Shown: in pieces, positions 1 to 8,021 of the stretch
Position numbering within the stretch: position 1 is the first letter of the stretch
Layout: each line of letters starts with the position of its first letter
Assembly: GCF_004634425.1 (NCBI RefSeq)
Contig: NZ_SBJL01000001.1
Location: 159,001-223,000, forward strand
Source of the DNA: Vitreimonas flagellata
GTDB taxonomy: Bacteria > Pseudomonadota > Alphaproteobacteria > Caulobacterales > Aquidulcibacteraceae
DNA length: 64,000 nt
Reading direction: 5' to 3'
Notes under the pieces: model-generated
Seen by the model: only the letters and a program-made list of their open reading frames with translations
Told to the model about the DNA's origin: nothing
The model's database searches: none
Translations under genes and position numbers: made by a program

Positions 1-405
1 CAGGACAAGTCGCAAATTGTCGAGCGGCTGAAGCGGGAAGGGCGCGTCGTGGCGATGGCGGGCGACGGCGTCAACGATGCGCCGGCTCTTGCGGCGGCCG
101 ATGTTGGCATCGCCATGGGCGGTGGCACTGATGTGGCGATCGAGAGTGCGGGTGTGACACTGCTGCGCGGCGACCTTGGCGCCATTGTGCGCGCCCGCAT
201 CATTTCGCGAGCGGTCATGCGCAACATCCGCCAAAACCTCGTCTTCGCGTTCGCCTACAACGTCGCGGGCATTCCGATCGCCGCAGGCGTCCTCTATCCG
301 ATAACAGGGGCGCTGCTTTCGCCGATGATCGCAGCCATGGCGATGGCGTTATCGTCGGTTTCGGTGATTGCAAACTCTTTGCGTCTGGGCTCGTTACGGG
401 TCTGA
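1..405 (+). CDS. Metal-translocating P-type ATPase, C-terminal part (5' end outside window)
   Basis: The frame is open from base 1 and ends at TGA 403-405, so only the last 134 residues are present. [10 protein letters not shown] is the hinge motif of the P-domain, followed by [14 protein letters not shown] and two closing membrane helices ([15 protein letters not shown] and a Met-rich last helix). This is the C-terminus of a heavy-metal (P1B, CopA/CopB-like) ATPase that exports Cu+ or a similar ion across the inner membrane. The N-terminal metal-binding domain and the CPx motif that would fix the metal are outside the window. The end of the second P-type ATPase (25903-28188) is clearly related but not identical. 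A hairpin terminator follows at 425. Confidence 0.93.
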   Translation, partial: QDKSQIVERLKREGRVVAMAGDGVNDAPALAAADVGIAMGGGTDVAIESAGVTLLRGDLGAIVRARIISRAVMRNIRQNLVFAFAYNVAGIPIAAGVLYPITGALLSPMIAAMAMALSSVSVIANSLRLGSLRV

Positions 406-424
406 CTCCCGTTGTGGGTGGGGA

Positions 425-447
425 GGGCGGCCGCGTGGCCGCCCTTT
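425..447 (+). terminator. Rho-independent terminator after the P-type ATPase
   Basis: GGGCGGCC (425-432), loop GCGT, GGCCGCCC (437-444) and then TTT form a perfect 8 bp GC stem with a short T run. A second, weaker GC hairpin follows at about 449-468. It separates the ATPase from the sigma factor gene downstream. Confidence 0.7.
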
Positions 448-537
448 GTGGCCGCGTAGCGGCCCCACTGGCTCCGTGGCGCTTGGCTTCCGCTTGGTTA
501 GCCGCAACAGTGCCCTCCTGAAGAAGCGATCAATGCT

Positions 538-1116
538 ATGGCTGGGGACCCAAACGACTTGCCTGAAGCGGATGTGCGGCGCGCACTCGAAGAGGGCCTC
601 GACAAGATCCGCGCGTACCTGCGCTCCAGGCTGGGCGATCCAAATCATGCCGACGAAGTGCTGCAGGCTTTTTGCGCCCGCGCCTTGGAGCGCGCCGGCG
701 ATCTGAAAGAGGGCGGCGCGGCGCGTTCCTGGTTGTCGCGCGTGCTGGCGACAGCCATCGCCGATCACTATCGCGGTCTCGCTCGCCAGCGGGCGCGCGA
801 AGCGCCAACCGAGGATCTGCGCTCTCTCGCTACCGAGGCAGAGACCGACAGCGTTGCTTGCGCATGTTTGCTGGCGCTTCTGGATGCTCTTTCGGCAAAT
901 GACGCGGCGCTGATCAGAGCCATCGATATCGAGGGGCGAGATCGAGCGAGTGTCGCCGCGACCTTGGGTCTCAACTTGAATGCGCTGACCGTCCGCTTAC
1001 ACCGCGCGCGGGCGCGGCTACGAGCGCTGGTGCTGCGACTCTGCGCCGTGTGCGTCATCCACGGCTTTGGCGATTGCGAATGTCCGCCGCCCAACCCGGC
1101 GAGTGCCGAAGGTTGA
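538..1116 (+). CDS. ECF-type RNA polymerase sigma factor with C-terminal Cys/His cluster
   Basis: A 192-residue protein. Residues about 20-85 look like sigma region 2 (HADEVLQAFCARAL, SWLSRVLATAIADHYR) and residues about 115-165 like region 4 (ASVAATLGLNLNALTVRLHRAR, a helix-turn-helix for the -35 element). The end carries a C-x2-C-x2-H-x4-C-x-C pattern (C169, C172, H175, C180, C182), which could bind metal or sense redox state; that is an inference. No anti-sigma gene is adjacent, and the CnrX/anti-sigma pair at 1.4-2.1 kb belongs more naturally to the second sigma factor. ATG 538 is the only start that keeps region 2 whole. The 132 bp gap upstream contains the terminator and no clear promoter. 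Confidence 0.85.
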   Translation: MAGDPNDLPEADVRRALEEGLDKIRAYLRSRLGDPNHADEVLQAFCARALERAGDLKEGGAARSWLSRVLATAIADHYRGLARQRAREAPTEDLRSLATEAETDSVACACLLALLDALSANDAALIRAIDIEGRDRASVAATLGLNLNALTVRLHRARARLRALVLRLCAVCVIHGFGDCECPPPNPASAEG

Positions 1117-1231
1117 TAGCCAAGCGCTGAACGACATCGTTTTTGTCTGTCCCTCTTGGGTAGGCGAAAGACCACAAAATAATGGGCGAGCGGGGGCGTC
1201 CAATCGGTCGCGGAGGGGCTGCCTGTAATAA

Positions 1232-1272
1232 TTGGGGCGCCGCAGCGTCCTGTCTCTCAAGGGGCGCCCCAA
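1232..1272. repeat. Inverted repeat between convergent genes
   Basis: TTGGGGCGCC (1232-1241) is repeated inverted as GGCGCCCCAA (1263-1272) around a 21-base loop. It sits in the 295 bp gap between the end of the first sigma gene (plus) and the end of the sensor gene (minus), so a bidirectional terminator is the likely role, although no long T run follows. Nothing else was recognised in this gap. Confidence 0.5.
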
Positions 1273-1411
1273 GCATGAACCAGGCTTTCCAGTGACGATG
1301 CAGTCTTACGAAAGCACGGGTGCGGGCCATTCTTCCGCGCCCGCTTCATTAAAGCCCATGCGCGCCGATCGCCATTCTTGGTTTCCTTCACGTCGCGAAA
1401 GCGGCGGCCGC

Positions 1412-1858
1412 TTATTCTTCGTCCACGCCGCGCAGCAATTCCTCGCGCACGATCATGTCGAACCGCGCCTGTTGATCGGCATTGAGCACAGCGCGCATTT
1501 CGAAGACGTGCGCGATAGCGTCTCTTTGGGTTTGGCCCATGGCGTTGTGAAACCGATCAATCGCTTGGCTGAGGCGCTCACTCTGGGCGTGATCCTCGGC
1601 CACTGCGGCAGCGATGTCGCGCGCGGCTGCGCGCAGCTCAGCGTCAAGGGCGCCCTTGCGCAGGGCGTAACCGGCTTCGATTGCTTCCAGACGCTGGTCC
1701 TGTTCAGGCGTCAGATCAAGTTCGCGATGGACCGCTGCATCGAGCGTGTCCCGATGGGCGTCGGAACGCGTGAGCATTGTCCCGACAAAGACGCCCCCCA
1801 GCCCAGAGCCGAACCCGACGAGTGCTGCGAGCGCCAGCAGCTTCCAAGTTTTCGGCAT
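1412..1858 (-). CDS. cnrX-like: CnrX-like periplasmic metal sensor
   Basis: A 148-residue protein with one N-terminal membrane anchor (about residues 6-28) and a helical periplasmic domain. The segment HVFEMR (H117 to M121) matches the conserved His-x3-Met metal ligands of CnrX/NccX, and two further His (H35, H44) precede the first helix as in CnrX. In that family the dimeric sensor binds Ni2+/Co2+ and signals through the membrane anti-sigma factor to release an ECF sigma factor. It starts 3 bases after the stop of the anti-sigma gene, so the two form one minus-strand unit driven by the promoter at 2166-2191. The exact metal cannot be read from sequence alone. Confidence 0.85.
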   Translation of the reverse strand: MPKTWKLLALAALVGFGSGLGGVFVGTMLTRSDAHRDTLDAAVHRELDLTPEQDQRLEAIEAGYALRKGALDAELRAAARDIAAAVAEDHAQSERLSQAIDRFHNAMGQTQRDAIAHVFEMRAVLNADQQARFDMIVREELLRGVDEE

Positions 1859-1861
1859 GAC

Positions 1862-2137
1862 TTATCGGCCGAGCGCAGTGGCCGGCGCGTAGGGCTGATC
1901 GAGCGCAAACGGTCCAACATCGACCGCAACCGACGCGGTGGCCGTCGATACGCCGATGGCCGAGCTGACCAAAAGCACAAAGCCGCAGACGCCGGCCACG
2001 GCGCCGTTGGCGCCAGCGCTCGCGCGGCCTTGTGCGCGCGCATCAATCCGGGCCCAGACATCGCTTTCCAGCCCGTCCAATGCTGTGTCGATGTCCACCC
2101 GGCCCAAAGCGGCGAGTTGGCGATCAAGGTCGGTCAG
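1862..2137 (-). CDS. Small single-pass membrane anti-sigma factor (CnrY-like), probable CTG start
   Basis: The open frame has no ATG/GTG/TTG next to a ribosome site, but GGAGG at 2143-2147 stands 5 bases before CTG 2137, giving 91 residues. An acidic N-terminal cytoplasmic part (about 1-42, containing LTDLDRQLAAL) is followed by one membrane helix (about 44-64) and a short periplasmic tail. This is the layout of CnrY-type anti-sigma factors, which hold the ECF sigma at the membrane. It lies directly upstream of the CnrX-like sensor and is divergent from the ECF sigma gene at 2338. A longer frame reaching 2404 is open, but its N-terminal part runs through the promoter region and overlaps the sigma gene. 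Function is inferred from layout and neighbours. Confidence 0.65.
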   Translation of the reverse strand: MTDLDRQLAALGRVDIDTALDGLESDVWARIDARAQGRASAGANGAVAGVCGFVLLVSSAIGVSTATASVAVDVGPFALDQPYAPATALGR

Positions 2138-2165
2138 GGAAGCCTCCGGGCGATCACACTTTTCT

Positions 2166-2191
2166 ATACGCGCGCGGCGGCGCGCGCCCTG
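2166..2191 (-). promoter_or_regulatory. ECF-type promoter, site 1 (anti-sigma/sensor operon)
   Basis: On the minus strand CAGGG (2187-2191), 15 bases, then GCGTAT (2166-2171), 29 bases before the CTG start of the anti-sigma gene. Its place in front of the sigma regulator unit suggests autoregulation, a common feature of ECF systems. Confidence 0.75.
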
Positions 2192-2337
2192 GGGAGAGCT
2201 AGCCCATCGGGCTCCGCCAGAGCAAGGACAAGACGCCCAAGGCGCAAATACAGGAAGTTGATCCAAAGCAAAGCACGGATGCAAGCGAGGCGCGATCTTG
2301 TCATGGGACCGCGCTTCTTGCGGCCAGCGAGGCGACC

Positions 2338-2973
2338 ATGAATTCCATTGCGGCTCAGCCTTCCGCGCTGTCGAGGCAAGCCCGCTTGCCGCTGCGGCGC
2401 GCAACCTTCATCGGTGGTTTCGATGATCAGATTGCCCGCGCCCAAAGGGGCGACCGGACCGCGTTCAGCGCGCTCATGAGCGCCCATAAAGACGACCTCT
2501 TTCGCTTCGTGCGCCGCCGCGTCGCCGACGCCGATGCGGCAAGCGATGTCGTTCAAGAAGCCTTCGTCGCGGCCTGGGGCGCAATGGCGAGCTTCGATCC
2601 AGAGCGTTCATTCAAGACCTGGCTCCACGCGATCGCGTTGAACAAATGCCGGGACGCAGCGCGACGCGCCGCGACCCGTCGAACCTTCTGGGGCCAGTGT
2701 CCTGATGGCGACGACCTGCGCGTCGCCGACGAGCGGCCCTCGCCCGAGGCGGAGACGATAAGCCGCGAAGAAGTGCGCATACTGCGCCAGGCGCTGGCGA
2801 CCTTGCCCGAACATCTCCGCGAGGCGCTGATGCTGACAGCCGTCGACGGTCTATCGCAAGCGGCCGCCAGTGCAACGCTCGGCTGCTCAGTCAAGTCGCT
2901 CGAATATCGCGTGCATCGGGCGCGCGAATTGCTTGCAAGCGAGATGGCGCGCCGCGCGACGCCGCAGCGCTAG
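2338..2973 (+). CDS. ECF RNA polymerase sigma factor (CnrH-like), candidate master of the island regulon
   Basis: A 211-residue ECF sigma. Region 2 is at about residues 37-110 (AQRGDRTAFSALMSAHKDDL, DVVQEAFVAAWGAMASF, KTWLHAIALNKCRDAARR) and region 4 at about 145-203 (LPEHLREALMLTAVDGLSQ, CSVKSLEYRVHRARELL). It is divergent from the anti-sigma and CnrX-like genes; in Cupriavidus cnrYXH the three genes are collinear, so the order differs here. The first 25 residues are poorly conserved and the true start could be slightly downstream. AGG precedes ATG 2338. I infer that this sigma reads the C(A/G)GGG-N15-GCGTAT promoters because one of them drives its regulators. Confidence 0.88.
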   Translation: MNSIAAQPSALSRQARLPLRRATFIGGFDDQIARAQRGDRTAFSALMSAHKDDLFRFVRRRVADADAASDVVQEAFVAAWGAMASFDPERSFKTWLHAIALNKCRDAARRAATRRTFWGQCPDGDDLRVADERPSPEAETISREEVRILRQALATLPEHLREALMLTAVDGLSQAAASATLGCSVKSLEYRVHRARELLASEMARRATPQR

Positions 2974-3024
2974 CTTTGGCCCTGAAGTCATGGGACAAAT
3001 CGCACGCTTGAGGCGGCCTTGAAG

Positions 3025-4170
3025 ATGGGTCCCATTCTTACAATCAATTGCGGCTCATCGAGCGTGCGCGTGGCTTGCTTTGAAGCCGATGTCGTGTGGC
3101 GCGCCCATTTCAGCGGCATTGGGCGCGAGGACCCGCAACTCACAATCGGGCGCGCGGGCAAAATGAAAACGATTGAACCATCGCGCGCCGGCGATCATGG
3201 CGAGGCGCTTGAAGCGCTTTTCAACGCCTTGCCGCCGATCGCGCCTAACGCCATTGGCCACCGTGTGGTCCACGGCGGCGCCGACTTTGTGGCGCCCACT
3301 CTGCTTGGGGGCGGGGTCGAGGCAAGGCTTTTGGACTTTACCGCCATGGCGCCCTTGCACCAAGGCGCCAACCTTGCGGGCGTCGCTGCGGCCCGGGCGC
3401 GCTGGCCCGACCGCCCGCATGTCGCCTGCTTCGACACCGCCTTCCACGCCAATCTACCCAAGGCGGCGGCGATGATGGCGCTGCCGCGGGATTTCTTTAA
3501 CGCTGGCGTACGCCGCTTCGGCTTTCATGGACTGTCGATTGTTTCGGTTTTGGCGGCGTTGCAAAGCGAGGGTGTCGACCTTGGCCGCGAACGCATCGTC
3601 GTCGCGCACCTGGGCGCCGGCGCATCGATGACGGCGATCGAAGGCGGGCGCAGCATCGAGACATCAATGGGGTTCTCAACTGTTTCGGGCTTGCCGATGG
3701 CGACGCGGAGCGGAGACATCGACCCGGGCGTTGTGTTGCACCTGCTGCGCGCCGGCCGCTCTCTTGAGGACGTCGAGGATCTTCTCAATCGCCGATCAGG
3801 ATTGCTCGGCCTTTCGGGCGTGAGCGCAGATATGGCCGAATTGTTGGTTTCGCCAGACTCCCGCGCCGCGGAAGCGGTGGAACTCTTCTGCCGGACGGCC
3901 CGGCGCTGGCTTGCGGGCCTCGCGGGCGTTCTCGGCGGCGTCGACCGGGTGGTGTTTACCGGCGGCATTGGCGAGAACGCGCCGCGCGTGCGCGCGGCGA
4001 TATGCGAGGGCCTGAGTTTTATGGGCGTGGACCTCGATCAGGCGCGTAACGAGGCGGGCGCGGGGGTGATTTCGCGCGACGGCGCGCAAGTCATCATCGA
4101 GGCGCGCGCCGCCGACGAAGAAGCCGTCATCGCACGTGAGACCCGCGCCGCGCTGGCGACGATGAGCTAA
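3025..4170 (+). CDS. ackA: Acetate kinase, divergent
   Basis: A 381-residue member of the acetate/propionate kinase (ASKHA) family, which interconverts acetyl phosphate + ADP and acetate + ATP. Recognisable motifs are NCGSSS at the N-terminus, HRVVHGG, FDTAFH, ETSMGFSTVSGLPMATRSGD, FTGGIGENAPRVR and a C-terminal ADEEAVIARET. Two motifs deviate: HLGAGAS stands where HLGNGAS/SS is usual, and FGFHGLSI where FHGTSH is usual. ATG 3025 is preferred over TTG 3019. It is followed 98 bases later by a phosphoketolase, whose product acetyl phosphate would be its substrate. The 51 bp gap from the sigma gene suggests possible co-transcription with it; no island-type promoter was found in front. Confidence 0.9.
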   Translation: MGPILTINCGSSSVRVACFEADVVWRAHFSGIGREDPQLTIGRAGKMKTIEPSRAGDHGEALEALFNALPPIAPNAIGHRVVHGGADFVAPTLLGGGVEARLLDFTAMAPLHQGANLAGVAAARARWPDRPHVACFDTAFHANLPKAAAMMALPRDFFNAGVRRFGFHGLSIVSVLAALQSEGVDLGRERIVVAHLGAGASMTAIEGGRSIETSMGFSTVSGLPMATRSGDIDPGVVLHLLRAGRSLEDVEDLLNRRSGLLGLSGVSADMAELLVSPDSRAAEAVELFCRTARRWLAGLAGVLGGVDRVVFTGGIGENAPRVRAAICEGLSFMGVDLDQARNEAGAGVISRDGAQVIIEARAADEEAVIARETRAALATMS

Positions 4171-4191
4171 TTTGGACGCACACCCATGTGT

Positions 4192-4217
4192 CAGGGCGCG
4201 GACGCTGGCGTGCGTAT
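4192..4217 (+). promoter_or_regulatory. ECF-type promoter, site 10 (phosphoketolase operon)
   Basis: CAGGG (4192-4196), 15 bases, GCGTAT (4212-4217), lying between ackA and the phosphoketolase gene. Transcription would begin near 4224, which rules out the ATG codons at 4188 and 4224 and supports GTG 4269 as the start, 52 bases downstream. Confidence 0.75.
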
Positions 4218-4268
4218 TGGTTGATGGCGAGAAGAAGGGCGCGCGCCGGCCCCAAGCGGATCATTGTC

Positions 4269-6641
4269 GTGTCAGCACCAGCCAGCGCCGCATGGCGGGA
4301 GGGGTATGGCGTCATCCGCCACCGGCCCGAGACCGTCGCGAAAATCGAAAACCTTGTCGCGCGCCACTGGATGGACGGGGCGCTGGCTGATCGCGACAGG
4401 GCGCTTGCCTTGTGCGCGGCCGCTGACCGCCTCGCCAGCGCCGCGTTGTGGACCGTAGCGCACATGAGTTACGCCACGCGCGTCGATCTCAGCGGCGCAG
4501 ACTTGGCCGCGGACGCTTTTAAGACAGCGCCCGAAGGCCATATGGGCGGCTCGCTCAACGCAGCCATCGCCTTTGTCGGCTATCATCTTGCCAACGCGCT
4601 CACCGGGCAGACGCGCGCCTGGGTGTTGGGGCAGGGCCATTGCGTGGCTGCGATCGAAGCGGTCAACGCGCTCTTGGAGGATGTATCTCCCGCCCAACAG
4701 GGGCGCTACGGGCGCAGCGAAGCTGGTCTCTCGCGGCTCGCGGCCGACTTTTATTCTTATGCGTTGACGCCAGAAGGGCGCCCAGCGGCGCCGCTCGGCA
4801 GTCACGTCAATCCGCACACCGCAGGCGGCGTCTCCGAAGGCGGCTATCTGGGTTTTGCCGAAACCCAATACGTTCATATGCCTTTGCCGGGTGAGCGCTT
4901 GGTTGCGTTCTTGAGCGATGGAGCGTTCGAAGAACAGCGTGGCTCCGACTGGTCGCCGCGCTGGTGGCGCGCCGAAGATAGCGGCTTTGTCGTGCCCGTC
5001 ATGATCCTCAATGGCAGGCGCATCGAGCAGCGCACCGGAATCGGCCAAGAGGGAGGCGCTGAGTGGCTCGCTCAGCATCTGCGGCTAAGCGGTTTTGATC
5101 CCATCATCATCGACGGTCACGATCCGCTTGCCTACGCCTCTGCCATCATCGAAGCCGAATCTGCGCTCATGCATTTCACGTCCATGTCGGAGCGGACCTA
5201 TCCAGCGCGGCTTCCCTATGTGATCGCGCGCTGCATCAAGGGCTATGGCTTTCCGGGGGCGGGCACAAATCGCGCGCACAATCTGCCGCTTGCCGGAAAT
5301 CCTCGCGCCGACGCCGAGGCGCGGCGGCAATTTAATGAGGGCGCGCGCGCTCTCTTTGTGCCGAAAGCTGAACTCGATGCGGCGGCGCAGGCGTTTGCTG
5401 TCCACGATGCGCAAGAGCGGCCGCGCGAAAGCCGCCATCCGATGACAGCGAGGTCTATCCCATCGCCGGTTTTGCCTGAGCCGGCTTGGGCGCCCGAGGG
5501 GGGCGCAAGTTGCGCCATGGAGGCGCTCGACGCACTTTTCGTTGAGATCGTCAAAGCTAATCCGGATCTACGCGTGCGTGTCGGCAATCCTGACGAGTTG
5601 AAAAGCAATCACATGGGCGCAACGCTCGATTTGTTACGCCACCGCGTGAATGCGCCCGAGCCGGGCGCACCGGAAGCGGTGGACGGCGCCGTCATTACCG
5701 CGCTCAATGAGGAAGCGGTCATTGGCGCGGCGCTCGGCAATAAAGGCGGGCTCAATCTCGCCGTGAGCTACGAAGCCTTCGCCATGAAAATGCTGGGGGC
5801 GCTGCGCCAAGACATCATCTTTGCCCGCCGTCAACGTGAGATCGGCGCGCCGCCGCGCTGGCTGTCGGTGGCGCTTATCGCCACGTCGCATACCTGGGAG
5901 AACGCCAAGAACGAACAATCGCACCAGGATCCGACCTTGCCCGAGGCGCTTCTGGGCGAAATGGCGGATACCGCGCGCGTGCTGTTTCCGATCGACGCCA
6001 ATTCCGCGGCGGCCTCGCTTCGAAGCGTCTACGCCTCGCATGGTCAAATCGCGTGCCTCGTGACGCCCAAGCGCGCTGTGGCTCGCTTGCTCAGCGGGGC
6101 GCGCGCCCAACAAGCCGTTGCGGATGGCGCAGCACTTCTCCTCGGCGACCCTAGAGAGGCTGACCTCCAATTCGTCGCGATTGGCGCCTATCAAACTGCG
6201 GAAGCCCTACGTGCGAGCGAACGCTTGATGGCGCGTGGCCGTTCGGCATGCGTCACCGCGCTTTTGGAGCCTGGCCGCTTCCGCGCCGGGCGCGACGAGA
6301 TCGAAACGGCCTATGCCGCGAGCGAGGCGCAGCGCAGACATTTCTTCCCGGAGGGGACGCCGCGCGTTTTTCTCACCCATACTCGCCCAGAGCCTCTGCT
6401 TGGGGCCTTGCGCCGGCTCGACGCCGGACCTTCACGCACCAGCGCGCTTGGCTTCATCAATCGGGGCGGCACGCTCGACGTATTCGGCATGCTGTTCGCC
6501 AACCACTCGACCTGGGCGCATGCGCTTGAGGCCGCAGCTCGCATCCTCGGCTGTGGTCGCGAGGAGTTTTTGTCGGAGGTCGAACTGAACGCACTCGACG
6601 GACGCGGCGACCCCAATGTTCTACGCGTTGCACCTCAGTAG
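4269..6641 (+). CDS. xfp: Phosphoketolase (XFP family), divergent
   Basis: With GTG 4269 the protein has 790 residues, the usual family length. Phosphoketolases are thiamine-diphosphate enzymes that split xylulose-5-P or fructose-6-P with phosphate to acetyl phosphate plus an aldose phosphate. Family landmarks: EGHMGGSLNAA, GSHVNPHTAGGVSEGGYLGF, MILNGRRIEQRT and the strongly conserved block SHTWENAKNEQSHQDP with a following FPIDANS. The Mg/ThDP motif, usually GDGEAETG, reads SDGAFEEQ, so cofactor binding may be altered. An upstream ATG at 4188 would add 27 residues but overlaps the promoter. The next gene starts 16 bases after the stop. It probably forms acetyl phosphate for the adjacent acetate kinase. 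Confidence 0.85.
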   Translation: MSAPASAAWREGYGVIRHRPETVAKIENLVARHWMDGALADRDRALALCAAADRLASAALWTVAHMSYATRVDLSGADLAADAFKTAPEGHMGGSLNAAIAFVGYHLANALTGQTRAWVLGQGHCVAAIEAVNALLEDVSPAQQGRYGRSEAGLSRLAADFYSYALTPEGRPAAPLGSHVNPHTAGGVSEGGYLGFAETQYVHMPLPGERLVAFLSDGAFEEQRGSDWSPRWWRAEDSGFVVPVMILNGRRIEQRTGIGQEGGAEWLAQHLRLSGFDPIIIDGHDPLAYASAIIEAESALMHFTSMSERTYPARLPYVIARCIKGYGFPGAGTNRAHNLPLAGNPRADAEARRQFNEGARALFVPKAELDAAAQAFAVHDAQERPRESRHPMTARSIPSPVLPEPAWAPEGGASCAMEALDALFVEIVKANPDLRVRVGNPDELKSNHMGATLDLLRHRVNAPEPGAPEAVDGAVITALNEEAVIGAALGNKGGLNLAVSYEAFAMKMLGALRQDIIFARRQREIGAPPRWLSVALIATSHTWENAKNEQSHQDPTLPEALLGEMADTARVLFPIDANSAAASLRSVYASHGQIACLVTPKRAVARLLSGARAQQAVADGAALLLGDPREADLQFVAIGAYQTAEALRASERLMARGRSACVTALLEPGRFRAGRDEIETAYAASEAQRRHFFPEGTPRVFLTHTRPEPLLGALRRLDAGPSRTSALGFINRGGTLDVFGMLFANHSTWAHALEAAARILGCGREEFLSEVELNALDGRGDPNVLRVAPQ

Positions 6642-6656
6642 AAAGAAGCCAACGAC

Positions 6657-8021
6657 ATGAGTTTGACTTTAACGAGTCTCGGCGCTGCGGGAACGGTCAC
6701 CGGTTCAAAGCACCTCTTGGAGGCGGCCGGCCGGCGCATTCTGGTGGATTGCGGCATGTTCCAGGGGCTTAAGGTCCTGCGCGAGCGCAATTGGGCGCCG
6801 CTCGCGATCCCGCCGGAGTCGATCGATGCGGTGGTGCTGACGCATGCGCACTTGGACCACAGCGGCTATCTCCCGAAGCTCGTGCGCGACGGCTTTAGGG
6901 GGCCCGTCTATTGCTCCTCCGCGACGGCCGATCTCTGCGACATCCTGTTGAAGGATAGCGCCAGAATAGCCGAGAACGATGCCGAATACGCCAACCGTAG
7001 AGGCCACACAAAGCATAAGCCCGCGCTTCCACTTTACACCGTGCGCGACGCTGAGGCCGCATTGAAGCAGCTGAAGCCGATCGCCTTCGAGACGGAAACA
7101 AGCGTTGAAGGCGGCGCCAAGATGCAGCTGCGCCGTGCAGGCCACATCCTCGGCGCGGCCACGGTCGAATTCAATTGGCAAGGGCGCGGAATCGTATTTT
7201 CCGGCGATTTGGGACGTTATGATGACGTGTTCATGCCTGATCCCGCGCCGGTGAACGCGGCCGATTATGTGGTCGTTGAATCGACATATGGCGATCGCAT
7301 CCATCCCAAAAACGATCCGATGGAAGCCTTGGGCGCGGTCGTGGAGCGGACGGTGCGCCGCGGCGGCACCGTCGTTATTCCCGCGTTCGCCGTCGGGCGC
7401 ACTCAAGTTCTCCTTTATCACCTGTGGATGCTGAAGCGCGCAGGACGCATCCAGTCCGTGCCTATCTTTCTCGACAGTCCGATGGCGATCAATGCGACCG
7501 AACTCCTATGCGGCCATTTAGACGACCATCGCTTTTCGGCCGAGACCTGCGAGCAATCCTGCGCCATCGCCACCTATGTGCGCGATGTCGAAGACTCAAA
7601 GGCCATTGTGTCAAATCCGATGCCCAAGATCGTCATTGCAGGCAGCGGCATGGCGACCGGCGGGCGCGTCTTGCACCACATCAAGGCGTTCGGGCCCGAG
7701 GCCAAGAATACGATCCTGTTTGCCGGCTATCAGGCCGTCGGCACGCGAGGCGCCCGTCTGCTTGCTGGTGAAAACGAGATCAAGATGTTTGGCCAATGGA
7801 TTCCGATCCGGGCTGAAATCGCCAACCTGCCTGAACTCTCAGCCCACGCCGACGCCGGCGAGATCATCCGCTGGCTGAGCGGCTTTGAAAAGCCGCCGCG
7901 CCGCACCTTCATAGTGCACGGCGAGCCGGACGCTTCCGATGCGCTGCGCGTGCGCATCGAGCGCGAACTCGGCTGGGACGCGGCGGTTGTCGATGATCAG
8001 CGCAGGTATGAACTCGCATGA
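6657..8021 (+). CDS. Metallo-beta-lactamase/beta-CASP RNA-processing nuclease family protein
   Basis: A 454-residue cytoplasmic protein. The zinc motif THAHLDHSGYLPKL (HxHxDH at residues 63-68), the later SGDLGR, VVESTYGDR, the beta-CASP region (VIPAFAVGRTQVLLYHL, SGMATGGRVLHHIK) and the closing LSAHADAGEIIRWL and HGEPDAS are those of the CPSF73/YSH1-like MBL family. Members cut RNA or DNA, and bacterial ones of this short type are mostly uncharacterised. All catalytic His/Asp residues appear present. ATG 6657 follows the phosphoketolase by 16 bases and the stop overlaps the next gene (ATGA), so it belongs to the same operon. Its role with sugar-phosphate enzymes is unknown; RNA turnover feeding nucleotides to the phosphorylase is one possibility. 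Confidence 0.88.
   Translation: MSLTLTSLGAAGTVTGSKHLLEAAGRRILVDCGMFQGLKVLRERNWAPLAIPPESIDAVVLTHAHLDHSGYLPKLVRDGFRGPVYCSSATADLCDILLKDSARIAENDAEYANRRGHTKHKPALPLYTVRDAEAALKQLKPIAFETETSVEGGAKMQLRRAGHILGAATVEFNWQGRGIVFSGDLGRYDDVFMPDPAPVNAADYVVVESTYGDRIHPKNDPMEALGAVVERTVRRGGTVVIPAFAVGRTQVLLYHLWMLKRAGRIQSVPIFLDSPMAINATELLCGHLDDHRFSAETCEQSCAIATYVRDVEDSKAIVSNPMPKIVIAGSGMATGGRVLHHIKAFGPEAKNTILFAGYQAVGTRGARLLAGENEIKMFGQWIPIRAEIANLPELSAHADAGEIIRWLSGFEKPPRRTFIVHGEPDASDALRVRIERELGWDAAVVDDQRRYELA

Noticed and set aside
1232-2341. 369-residue plus-strand open frame
   Set aside because: It runs antisense through the CnrX-like and anti-sigma genes, has an Arg/Cys-rich unnatural composition and no family motif.
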